A stretch of DNA of 64,000 nt from Agelaius tricolor (Eukaryota > Chordata > Aves > Passeriformes > Icteridae), in contig JALJCS010000051.1 in assembly GCA_023055355.1 (NCBI GenBank), positions 1,054,001 through 1,118,000 on the forward strand, written 5' to 3'. This document shows, one piece after another, positions 55,208-64,000 of the stretch (positions are counted from its first letter, which is position 1; every line of letters starts with the position of its first letter). The translations under genes and the position numbers were made by a program. The notes under the pieces were generated by a model, which did no database searches, was not told where the DNA came from, and saw nothing but the letters and a program-made list of their open reading frames with translations.

Positions 55208-55235
55208 CGCAGGGTCCCATCTGGGGTCGCCAAAA
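55208..55235 (-). promoter_or_regulatory. Primer-binding-site-like sequence (left arm)
   Basis: In the element's orientation, TTTTGGCGACCCCAGATGGG follows the LTR end TAACA at once. This is the position and style of a retroviral primer-binding site; the tRNA is not assigned. Confidence 0.6.
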
Positions 55236-55623
55236 TGTTAGCGTTCAAAAACACATAATCACAGAAGCGATTATATGCGGTGCTTTTTATTGAAGAGCTC
55301 TGGGAATCGGGGTGATTTCCACCCAAATCTGATTCCGACCATACATTCAAGGTGTACGTGTTTTATACTCTATCGTTATATAACTTTCATGATAATTATC
55401 AAACTTATATTGTTCTATTGTATACACAGATTTCAGCTAAACATAGCCCCCTTTAAATTTCCAACATAGTTTCTCAGGATTCTTCTTATGGTTATATAAT
55501 AATTACATTTAACTACTAAACAATCATCACATCTAACAATTATATCATTTATCATACTGCTTACGCAGGTGCAGTGACCTGAGAAAATACAAGGCCTAAT
55601 ATTTTCAAAGACTATTTTTAACA
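55236..55623 (-). repeat. 388 bp 5' LTR of the gag element (left arm)
   Basis: Termini TGTTA and TAACA. Read on the minus strand, it has GAGTATAAAACACG as TATA box, and it ends next to the primer site. Same length as the right-arm LTR. Confidence 0.85.
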
Positions 55624-55643
55624 TTTTCCAGGGCTCCACTATC

Positions 55644-56885
55644 ATCTGCAGCTGATGTCCACACAGGGGCCTCAGCTCAGTGAGACACTCCAGCACGGGT
55701 GTGCCCTCAAACACCCAAGCCGTCCCACGGCAACACCCAGTGTCATCATGTCCCGTGGCCTGGAGATACCGGCCCTGCTTCTGCCAGGGGAAAAACAGAA
55801 CGCTGCAAAAGGGCCAAGGAGATTTTGCAAGCATTCCTGGCTCAGGCAGCCTCAAGTGGGAAGGCACAGCTCTACCTGCTGCAGGTGCCCAGGAGGGAAA
55901 ATCATGGATGCACCAGGATTATTCTTCTCCCAACACAGCCCAGGCACATTTCAATCTACCATTGCTGCCACTGAGGTTGCATGTACCAGCCTGGAGAGTA
56001 ACTGGGCTAGTACAGCTCACGCTGAGAAGGCAAAACTAAGCCCAGCCCCTCCTCAGTCAAAATACACAGCATCTGAAAGAAAAATAGGCAGCACCCTCCT
56101 GTCCTCTGCAAATGGGACAAAAAGTTTAAAAAGTATAAAAAAATTCAACAGCTTTTGGAGAAGATACAGGTCAGACTGTGTGAGGCTGGAAAAGACTGTA
56201 CAAGTTTCCAGAGGAAAATTAGTAGGAAATCCCTTCTTTCTGCTATGAAAATCTCAGGCTGTTGCCATCAGACACTCAAGCCACAAGAAAAGTGCTTCAG
56301 CACCAGCATCCAACTGAGCACCTGCTTGATGCACCTCAGTGCAAAGACATCACTTTGCAAGCAGAATTCCTCCTCTCAGTTACGCACAACATCTTTTTTC
56401 CAACTGGAAGTGCTACTGGGTTTTGTTACCCAGCATTTCATATTAAATTGTGGAAATATTTGAAATGAAAAGGGAACGGAAACTCGCAGGATTTAAAGAA
56501 AATGGGCTGCAAAACTCCAATATTTGCACCATTCTAAAAAGGGAACCAAGGTATCACAAGTCCTAAATGACTCATCACTAGAGCTCTCTCAAACAAGGAA
56601 TAAAGCCTAAGAGGGAAATGAACAGATAGATTTGAATTTTATTGCGCATTAATCCAGCTTTACAAAGGATTAGGTTGTTTGCAAGACAAAGAGCTTTACT
56701 TTGATTCAGAGATTAGTTGGGGTTTTCCTTCAAATTCCAGAGAGCTGGCAACAGATCTCTGTGTGCTGTCCACAGGCCAGGGCAGTCAGGGCAAGGCAAG
56801 GGCCAACAGCTCATGGGAAGCAGCAGAAAAAAGCACCATGCAATGGGCTGAAGGTGGGATGGGAACAGGATGGAGGGACCTCTGC
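55644..56885. other. Palindrome spacer, left part; possible host exon on the minus strand
   Basis: Single-copy DNA between the arms. On the minus strand, a CCCCTGGCAG acceptor (near 55784) precedes an open stretch KQGRYLQATGHDDTGCCRGT then AWVFEGTPVLECLTELRPLC to about 55650. It looks compositionally like a real protein exon but matches nothing I recognise. It runs directly to the arm boundary, so the duplication may have cut it. Confidence 0.3.
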
Positions 56886-56889
56886 TCCC

Positions 56890-57150
56890 ACCTGAGCTGG
56901 CCTACAGTGGGTGTAACTGTGATGAATAAACACCCACTTGAACCCAAAGGGAATTCTGCACTCAGATCTGGGGTCCCCAGCATAAGAACATGCACCCACT
57001 GGAGTGACTCCAGAGAAGGGTCACAGCAATGATCCAAGGGCTGCATCTTCTGCTATGGAGATGGGCGGAGAGACCTGGGCTTGTTCAGCCTGGAGAAGAG
57101 AAGGCTCCAGGGAGACATCAGAGCGCCTCTCAGTGCCTAAAGGGCACCAA
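56890..57150 (+). mobile_element. CR1 LINE 3' fragment in the palindrome spacer
   Basis: Sense-strand CR1 words: TCTGGGGTCCCCAGCATAAG, GACTCCAGAGAAGGGTCAC and TTGTTCAGCCTGGAGAAGAG in the right order. Truncated at both sides. Confidence 0.9.
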
Positions 57151-57164
57151 CCTTCTCAAATGCT

Positions 57165-57605
57165 GCCATGCTTACCCACTCCAATCCTGCAATGTTCCAC
57201 TGCCTCAGAAACTGGACATGGCTGCTTGTCACAGCACATGTCATAGTTGAGACAGCCACAACACACAGAGTTCCACCACACCATTTCAGAAGGTTTGAAG
57301 CATTTTCCAATCCACAGGAACACCTTTCCGCATCAGAAGGCTTCTGGCGTCTGCCCACACAGAGCAACACCACATCACTTCAGAAGGCTGCAAGGAGCTG
57401 CCCTTCTTGTCCTTCAGCCCAGCCTTTTATCCCCTCCTGTTGATGCCCTGCACCTGTGTGCCCCCTGCTCCCTTTGGTGCTTGCTCAGTGCCCCTGGGCA
57501 CTCCTTGCCTTCAATGCTGCTCACCTCTTCTGCACAGCTGTAGCCAATTAGGGGTGAGGCTTGGCCACGGCCCCACCCCAATTCCCACAAACTCTGTGCC
57601 TACCA
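57165..57605 (-). repeat. Possible LTR in the palindrome spacer
   Basis: On the minus strand, AGCTACAG-type sequence with an ATTGG box (about 57548) precedes a GGGATAAAAGGCTGGG TATA region near 57425. Three CTTCTGA(A/T)-containing repeats follow (57375, 57335, 57290). The arrangement resembles a class II LTR. Termini were not resolved. Confidence 0.35.
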
Positions 57606-57609
57606 CTGC

Positions 57610-59265
57610 TCTGCCAAAATCCTGCCATCTTCCCATATCACTTTGCTCCTTGTGCTCTCAGGATTTTTCTTTTCAATACCCTTTGACCACACTTCTTTTG
57701 GCCTTCAGGAAGCCCTTCAGTCATCAAGAATTCAAAAGGTTTGTGACTTTGAACAAAGCAAAAATTTGGCCCTGGAACATTTGCACACAAAAGGATCTGT
57801 TCTACAGCAATCTGGATTAAAAGTTTTCTTCTAACTCCCATCTACTGTCCAAACCAAGATGCATCATCTTATTTGCCACCTACTATCTTTCTGGAATCCA
57901 CTATTGTAACCATGAACACACATGGGGAAAGGCCTAAACTCCAGTGTTACCCCAATTCCTTGTGGTTATTAATCCTAGATGAGCTTTTGAGCTTCAGCAT
58001 TGCCCAGAGCTACAAACAAGTTGTCCTGCTTTGAAAGAGTTTAAAGAGGTGGCAACTCTGAAATGGGTAACCTCCCCTAGATTCCAACCAATCCCTTTCT
58101 ACCAATAAGGAACAAGTGAATAGATAGATGCGATAAGATATAATTGAAAAAAAAAACCACAAAAAACCAGCTTAATAACAAACAGAATGCCAAAAGGGAT
58201 CTGCTACAGTCTGCTAGATTCCAAAATCTGTACTAGAATGCCAAACTTCTAAATATTGCAATGCCATGGCAACAAAGAGGGGCACTAAATGCCAGAAAGA
58301 CCCGTTCCCAGGGCATTGCTCATCTCTCAGCCTGAGAAAGTGGCTCAGTCCTCTGATGCTTTCTGCCAACTGTCACATCAGACTGCTGAAAAACTCTACT
58401 GAAAAGTTTTATTTTGTGGTACTTTTACTACCTTAAAACTGGCACAGCCTTTTATTAACCTGGTGTGATGTTTACAAGACTGTTCTGCCAATTAGTTAAC
58501 TCTGTGGAGGTACATTACAGCCATATTTTCCTCAATACATCTTATTTAAACCTTAGGCTACAATTCTAGCTTTATTATCAAGAGATATTCCCCTTCAAAA
58601 TAAAAATTATCCAAATTCTATATCAATCTTTAAGCTGCTCCAACACTTCAACCACATATTTGAACTGAAAGACTGATGTAATGATAATAAGGAGTTCAGT
58701 CCCTCAAAAAACAAAACATAATCTACAGGATAATGTGAATTAGAAGTGATCCATTTCATGGGAAAAGGAGTTGTATATTAAATGCAGACTGCCCTTGAGT
58801 TTCTGCATCTTTTAAATAGTGTGAACAGGAGAACTTTTATCTGCACCACCTTCAGGGACTCAGGAACCCAAATTTGCATCTATTCCAAACCCCCAAACTG
58901 GGCTGTTATGTCAGATTCAGGATTTGACTAGGAACTGTACCTGGAGCCAAAACAACTTTTCCAGCTGTAAGTTTTGTTGAAATGGTATGCTTCCATCAAA
59001 ATTTTAAGTTTTTGACAAATTGGCAGTTTTTGATATTAAAATGACTTTTGATATTAAAGTGACCTTCTCAGAAAAACTCAAACTCTAATCCTGAACAAAA
59101 CAGCCAAACTTTCCAAAAGACTATGAGGATTCTTCTGGTTATCAACAAGTAATTGCTATTTAAAAGGAACAATGCACTCTTGAAGTCAAGAACCTAATGA
59201 AGATATTGGAACGGTGTAGATGGAGCTGACATGCCTCAAAATTATGAAATCCTGACAATGCTCTT
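57610..59265. other. Palindrome spacer, right part; nothing recognised
   Basis: AT-rich DNA without a convincing exon, repeat terminus or conserved motif. Confidence 0.5.
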
Positions 59266-59285
59266 GATAGTGGAGCCCTGGAAAA

Positions 59286-59673
59286 TGTTAAAAATAATCT
59301 TTGAAAATATTAGGCCTTGTATTTTCTCAGGTCACTGCACCTGCGTAAGCAGTATGATAAATGATATAATTGTTAGATGTGATGATTGTTTAGTAGTTAA
59401 ATGTAATTATTATATAACCATAAGAAGAATCCTGAGAAACTATGTTGGAAATTTAAAGGGGGCTATGTTTAGCTGAAATCTGTGTATACAATAGAACAAT
59501 ATAAGTTTGATAATTATCATGAAAGTTATATAACGATAGAGTATAAAACACGTACACCTTGAATGTATGGTCGGAATCAGATTTGGGTGGAAATCACCCC
59601 GATTCCCAGAGCTCTTCGATAAAAACCACCGCATATAATCGCTTCTGTGATTCTGTGTTTTTGAACGCTAACA
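59286..59673 (+). repeat. 388 bp 5' LTR of the gag element (right arm)
   Basis: TGTTAAAAATAATC to GAACGCTAACA. TATA box GAGTATAAAACACG near 59540. Mirror of 55236-55623. Confidence 0.87.
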
Positions 59674-59698
59674 TTTTGGCGACCCCAGATGGGACCCT
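59674..59698 (+). promoter_or_regulatory. Primer-binding-site-like sequence (right arm)
   Basis: TTTTGGCGACCCCAGATGGG directly follows the LTR end. A GAAAG/GTAAGG splice-donor-like site lies in the leader at about 59818, before the gag ATG. Confidence 0.6.
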
Positions 59699-59972
59699 GC
59701 GGGTGCTGCTGAAGCGAGTTTCGCGACTCGACCACGCTCCAGCCGGCACCGAGGGATTCTCAGGGAGCTCAATCGGCCACGACCGCTTCTGCCACTCAAA
59801 ACATCCCCGGGAGAAAGGTAAGGTGCTTTTTACTTTGGTTTGGGTGCCTGCCAATGAGACGCAGTGAAAGCTACGCTTGGATTGGGCTAAGGAATTCCTG
59901 GTGGTATTGCCTAGGCACCGTTCCATAAGACAATCGTGAAAAGCGTTGCGGGTTCAGCAGTTGTGTTTTTGG

Positions 59973-60593
59973 ATGGAGAAGCTCAAAGGGATTTTGGGCA
60001 GCAATGCCTCTATTCCGCAAAGTTCTCCTTTGGGGTGCCTATTAGCACATTGGAAACAGGGTAATTTTGGGGAAGAATTACATAAAGCTAAGTTGATTGA
60101 TTATTGTAATACATGGTGGCCAGAATATGTCTTGGAGAATGGTAAAAAATGGCCAAAATACAGAACTCTGCAATATAACACTATTTCGCAGTTAATGTCA
60201 TTTTGTAAACAAGAAGGAAAATGGGATGAGGTTCCGTATGTTGATTTGTTTTTCTATTTACGGGGAAAGCCAGAATGGCAGGATGAATGTGGATTAATGG
60301 TGGTTAGAGCATCTGCAAGAGATAAGTGTGGGGTTGGTGAGGAACGTTGTTCAGAACACTTGGCGTTGAAAGAAAGTCTGAGTAGGGAAAATTATGCAGA
60401 TATTGATTTACAGGTAGCTCCAATAAGACCAAGAGAACCTAGCCCTATCCCACCTGCTTCATCTGTCCCTATCCCACTGCCTGCTCCTACCTCACCTAAT
60501 CCTGAACCTGTCTCGTCTAGTACACCCTTCCCTCTTTATCCTCCTCTCCCACTGTCACCTGATCCCTCTCCTCAGAAGATGAGCAAAATCTAA
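59973..60593 (+). CDS. Gammaretrovirus-like gag N-terminal ORF (endogenous, right arm)
   Basis: Mirror of 54311-54931, with the same 206-codon length and the same stop. The ATG at 59973 is chosen; an open extension back to 59946 uses a non-ATG codon. Matrix-like domain followed by a Pro-rich tail. Three residue differences from the left copy and no frameshift in either. No capsid or enzyme follows, so any product would be a matrix-like fragment. Confidence 0.75.
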   Translation: MEKLKGILGSNASIPQSSPLGCLLAHWKQGNFGEELHKAKLIDYCNTWWPEYVLENGKKWPKYRTLQYNTISQLMSFCKQEGKWDEVPYVDLFFYLRGKPEWQDECGLMVVRASARDKCGVGEERCSEHLALKESLSRENYADIDLQVAPIRPREPSPIPPASSVPIPLPAPTSPNPEPVSSSTPFPLYPPLPLSPDPSPQKMSKI

Positions 60594-60600
60594 CTGTGAT

Positions 60601-60616
60601 AGAAAGGAGGGGGAGG
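60601..60616 (+). promoter_or_regulatory. Polypurine-tract-like run after gag
   Basis: AGAAAGGAGGGGGAGG lies 8 bp after the gag stop and 8 bp before a TG-starting LTR-like block. This suggests that the whole of capsid through env was deleted. Confidence 0.5.
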
Positions 60617-60623
60617 TATGGAA

Positions 60624-61185
60624 TGTTAATCCCAATATTTCTGGATGTGACGTGCCTGGCCTGGTCTGACCCTTGCTGCTGGGCCAAAAGGCGGCAGCTG
60701 TGGTGTTTCACCTCAGAGATACCTTTGGCCGGCTGGATGCTGCAGCTAGGCACTTGGAACAAATCCAGGCATAGTAGGAACTCAGTTTACCTGTGGTGGA
60801 AAAGGTTCAGGTGATGGTGAAGAGAAAAGGGAGAGGATTCTGTCGTAGAGTTTAAATCCAGAGTTTTATTCCAGGATGACAGACCTCTGAATCTTGCAAC
60901 ATCTCCCAATAGAATCCCGACCGCATGGTCCCGTCTCCTTTTAAGCCCAGGGACAGGGGGAGGGGAAAGCAGAGGTTGGCACACCTGGGGGGCTGGGATA
61001 GGTGAAACAGGAAATGGCATCACACTGCAACATTCTAAGATAATAGGTGTCCCTTAATGCTTTGCCATAAGGAGGACAACACTGCTATTTGCTGTAGTAG
61101 TCTCCATTTCCAAATTAGCACTATAAAAGATAACCCTAAACTCACCCTAACTAATACCAATAAATTTGTAAGGCTGCCAACAACA
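60624..61185. repeat. LTR-like block (right arm)
   Basis: TGTTAATCCC to CTGCCAACA, mirror of 53711-54280. In this direction it has CTATAAAAGATAACC (about 61121) and CAATAAATTTG (about 61158) close to its end. It is not homologous to the 388 bp LTR at the other end of the gag element. Confidence 0.5.
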
Positions 61186-61189
61186 GTCT

Positions 61190-61500
61190 CCTTGGTTCCA
61201 CAGTGTCACAACAGACCCTTTGCTCCCTGACATTCATTGGTGTAACATGGACGCCCTGATTCCATGAGGTTGTGTAGTGTCACAATGATCTCCTTGGTTC
61301 TGCAGCCCTGCTGTGGCTGCCGTGTAACAATGGACCTGTGGTACCATGAGGTTCCATAGTGTCACCATGGTCCCTTTGGTTCCACAAGGCCTTGCTGCGC
61401 CACAGTGGCCCCTTGGTTCCATGAGGTTCCGTACTGTCAACAATGATCTCCTTGGTTCCACAGAGTCACAATGGCCCCTTGGTTCCATGGGGTGCCTGGC
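61190..61500 (+). repeat. TGTCACAATGG minisatellite (right arm)
   Basis: Plus-sense units with CAGTGTCACAA, CTCCTTGGTTCCACAG and CCCTTGGTTCCATGAGG. Mirror of 53396-53707 and same family as 20555-20876. Confidence 0.88.
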
Positions 61501-61803
61501 CTCCCACAGCCCCTCACAGACTCTTATGGCCCCTCATTGTCCCTCACAGCCCCTCATGGCTCCCTCACCGTTCTCCATGGCCCCTCACAGCTCATGGCCC
61601 CTCATGGACCCTCACAACCCCTCATGGCTCCCTCACGGTTCCCCATGGCCCCTTATGGCCCCTCATGGCTCCCTCACAGTTCCCCAAGACCCCTCACAGC
61701 ACTTCATGGATCCTCACAGACCCTTATAGCCCCTCATGGCCCCTCATGACCCCTCATGGCTCCCTCACAGTTGCCCAAGACCCCTCACAGCCCCTCACTG
61801 TGG
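61500..61803. repeat. CCCCTCATGG (GAGGGGCCAT) minisatellite (right arm)
   Basis: About 28 units of 10-11 bp. The array is longer than in the left arm (roughly 300 versus 235 bp), the main length difference between arms. Further units flank the short LTR at 62109-62150. Confidence 0.9.
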
Positions 61804-61850
61804 ATGCCATGGCACAGAGAGAGAAACAGCAAGTGTTTCTCACAGCAGCT

Positions 61851-62108
61851 TGTAAGAATTATTAGCAAGTTGTAAGAATGTGAGAACTTCAGTATAAACA
61901 ATCTGCAGGTGGTGTTCTTCTACTTCGTCTTTCTCTTCTTCTCAAGGACGGTGTATAAAGAATGTTTTTTGTTAACTAGCCAATCAAATAGAATATATCG
62001 TATCACTCTATAAAAACCGCAGGGTTCTCTTGAATAAAACCTTCTTTTAGTCTTTCTGCAATACCGCCTCCTGCCTGTTCCTGTGTCATTCTCGGCGCAA
62101 GAGTGACA
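61851..62108 (+). repeat. Short LTR inside the minisatellite (right arm)
   Basis: TGTAAGAATTATTAG to CAAGAGTGACA, 258 bp, with CTCTATAAAAACC (62007) and GAATAAAACC (62032). No target duplication is recognisable, because the host sequence is itself repetitive. Confidence 0.68.
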
Positions 62109-63040
62109 CCTCACGGCCCTTCATGGCCCCTCATGGCCCCTCACAGCTCAAGGCTCTTCACGGCCCCTGAGCCGCCTCCGGCCCCGCCATTGGCGCTGCT
62201 CTTTGCTGCTCGCCAATGGCGGCCCGAGTCTGCAGTGACGTCACCGGTCGCCGGGCAAAGGAAGGCCTGGGGCTGAGGTGCCCCGGGCTGGCCGGGAATG
62301 GGGTCCGGGGGTCCCCGGGCTCATGGAAACGGGGGATCCAGGGGCCGGGAGAGGAGGATACCCGGGAAAGGGGGTGCAGGGGTTGTCGGGGCAGGATAAG
62401 GGGGTGCAGGGGGTCCTGCAGCTGGGGAAGTGAGATGCGAAGGGTCCCAGTGCCCAGGAATGGGCATTCAAGGGGGTCCCCGGGGGGCTCCCCAAAGCCC
62501 CTCCCAGGCGGCAGCAGGAGCTGGCTCAGGAGCTCTGGGCAGAGAAAAGGGGGTGACCCCGGCTTGGGGGGGACATGGGGGACTCACACATGCTCCCGGG
62601 GGGACACGACCCCCGGGGACCCCCCCTCACCTTGTCCCGCAGGGGAGGCCGAGCCCCAGCCCAGGCAGACGAAGCCCCCGAGCCCCGGCAGCATCTTGGG
62701 GGGCGTGCGGGGCCGGGAGGGGCAGGATCCGGGAAAGGGCGGCGGCTGCCGGGTTCCGCGGCTGCCTGGAAACCACGAAGGCGGCGGCAGCGTCTGTGAC
62801 AGCGGCGCGGCCTCAGCTGCCTGAGAACGCGGCCCTGGCTGCTTGTGCGCAGCCTGGGCTCCTGCAGGCGGCTTCGCTGGGCGATTCGCCAGGGGAATTG
62901 TTCGCGGAGCATTGGCCTCTGCAAAGTTCCTGAGCATGCAGAGCATTGGCCTCTGCAAGGAGTTCATCAGCGTGCAGAGCATTGGCCTCTGCAGAAAGTT
63001 CCTGAATTTCCTTTGAAGGTAAAGATTGACTCAAGTTGAA
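62109..63040 (-). promoter_or_regulatory. CpG-rich promoter-like island with CRE and paired CCAAT (right arm)
   Basis: Mirror of 51945-52862. ATTGG at 62189-62193, CCAAT at 62213-62217 and TGACGTCA at 62236-62243 are all preserved. Retention of the same motifs in both arms follows from the duplication itself and does not by itself prove function. Confidence 0.65.
62631..62694 (-). CDS. Candidate first coding exon in the CpG island (right arm)
   Basis: Mirror of 52278-52341: ATG at 62694-62692, the same 21 codons and the same AAG/GTGAGG donor. Both copies point inward toward the spacer. Confidence 0.3.
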
Positions 63041-63142
63041 CTTTTTGGTTTTGTCTCATCTGCACTCTGAGAGAGAATGCCAAAGGGAAATACAGGATGG
63101 GATAATGCCCGTCTTCTGGTGTAGCAGTTCAGTGGTCTGCAC

Positions 63143-63511
63143 TGTCACAGACATGTTTTATGAAAAATCCTTTCCTTTGGGTTTTTTCTCCTAAGAAGCT
63201 GAGAGACCTCAGGAACAAAATGTAAACAATGGTTATCTGCTGCTTTGGAATGCAACAGGTGCATCTGTGATTGGTCTCCTAGAGTTGTTTCTAATTAATG
63301 GCCACTCACAGTCAGCTGACTTGGACTCTGTCTGAGACACAAGCTTTTGTTATTCATTCTTTCTTTTTCTATTCTTTGCTAGCCTTCTGATGAAATCCTT
63401 TCTTCTATTCTTTTAGTATAATTTTAATAGAATATATATAATAAAATAATAAATCAAGAGTCAGATCCTCATCTCTTCCCTCATCCTAAGACCCCTGTGA
63501 ACACCACCACA
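63143..63511 (+). repeat. Solo LTR, TGTCACAGACAT family, copy 5 (right arm)
   Basis: TGTCACAGACATG to ACACCACCACA. Flanks CTGCAC and ATGCAC carry the same one-base mismatch as the left-arm copy, so the LTR was present before the arms duplicated. Confidence 0.9.
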
Positions 63512-64000
63512 ATGCACAGCTGAGTGGATGAACAATATATGCTCTACTGATTGTGCTTTTGTTTTGCACTGAAGGAATGCAACATTTTCTAAATGTACTG
63601 GTCTATACTTTTTTTCCCGTATAGTGGTTGCTTAAACTGCTTAAAGGTTAACGAGGTCTTTTCAAGTTTCAGTGCATTGTTATCATCTGGTTATTACAAT
63701 TATTATGGAGAGGCCTGTGAATTGAGGTGTAAATGAGACCATATGCCAAAATCAATAGTCTGGATTTTATGTAACAGTAAATGTGAGGAAGAGAGAGAGA
63801 AAGGAAAAGAAAAAGAAGCAGGGGGGTGGCGGGGGGAGGATGGGGGGGTTGGGAAGAAGGGGAAGAAAGAGAGTGACAGAGACAGATGAAGTGAAAAACA
63901 TCACCATTCCATGGATCCCATTGGCATACCATAAAATCCTCTTCTGGTCTTCTCTGTGGTGAGGTCTGGCAAAACGTAAGACTCCAATGGATTCATGCAG

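Larger units (their letters stand above)
50975..55643 (+). repeat. Left arm of a large inverted repeat
   Basis: It reads as the reverse complement of 59266-64000. Anchors: GTCTTACGTTTTGCC at 50991 pairs with GGCAAAACGTAAGAC ending at 63982, and CCAGGGCTCCACTATC ending at 55643 pairs with GATAGTGGAGCCCTGG at 59266. The net length difference across the arms is only about 64 bp. The right partner is cut by the window end, so the true outer boundary is unknown. Confidence 0.95.
59266..64000 (-). repeat. Right arm of the large inverted repeat (cut by window end)
   Basis: Reverse complement of 50975-55643 with all elements in mirrored order. The match is still present at the last base of the window, so the arm is longer than 4.7 kb. 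Confidence 0.95.

Noticed and set aside
61346..61865. Open frames with Pro/His/Ser repeats
   Set aside because: Translation of the minisatellites. The other strand and the shorter left-arm array give equivalent frames.
62216..62933. 200-codon frames across the CpG island
   Set aside because: Open because of GC content. They cross the CRE/CCAAT promoter motifs and the candidate splice donor, and no residue pattern suggests a domain.
50975..64000. Inverted repeat as a purely technical duplication
   Set aside because: The arms differ by substitutions, three gag residues and minisatellite length, so they are not a simple copied contig end. An assembly error is still possible and is listed as the refuting test.

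Overview
The window looks like repeat-rich genomic DNA from a songbird (passerine). The evidence is intron-split genes with GT-AG junctions, antisense CR1 LINE tails, an avian-style OR14 olfactory receptor, MROH-type and HYDIN-type paralogues of the kind multiplied in songbirds, and at least seven LTR retroelement families. No bacterial gene organisation is present. A placement on the W chromosome or another repeat-rich block is only inference.

Layout. 1-2620 (minus strand): six well-supported exons plus a tandemly duplicated exon of a MROH (maestro heat-like repeat) gene that runs off the left edge. 2630-7400: no gene recognised. 7407-12913: a degraded ERV-L element with gag remnants, protease, reverse transcriptase (RT), RNase H, integrase and a 3' LTR. 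12914-14947: a broken gammaretrovirus-like pol fragment with an LTR-like end. 15240-15890: a diverged tandem array of roughly 150 bp units. 17426-18358: an intact one-exon OR14-like receptor. 19935-21465: two antisense CR1 copies around a TGTCACAATGG minisatellite. 23472-24935: a 1.46 kb solo LTR. 24950-27210: an env/PPT/LTR remnant.

27259-49988 (minus strand): a HYDIN-like gene with 13 exons. It starts at a clear ATG exon, encodes ASH-type segments, and ends in a lysine-rich repeat exon with its own stop and AATAAA. Two blocks present in ordinary HYDIN appear to be missing, after exon 5 and after exon 10, and the introns are full of solo LTRs. It is either a decaying paralogue or a truncated expressed gene.

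50975-64000: a large inverted repeat, with the left arm at about 50975-55643, the right arm at 59266 to beyond the window end, and a spacer of about 3.6 kb. Each arm carries, from outside inward: a solo LTR; a CpG-rich promoter-like island with a perfect CRE and paired CCAAT boxes; an LTR inside a GAGGGGCCAT minisatellite; the TGTCACAATGG minisatellite; an LTR-like block; an intact short gag ORF; a leader; and a 388 bp LTR. The two 206-residue gag ORFs differ at three residues, so the arms are recent duplicates or under gene conversion. This palindrome with a CpG-island promoter is the most unusual structure in the window.
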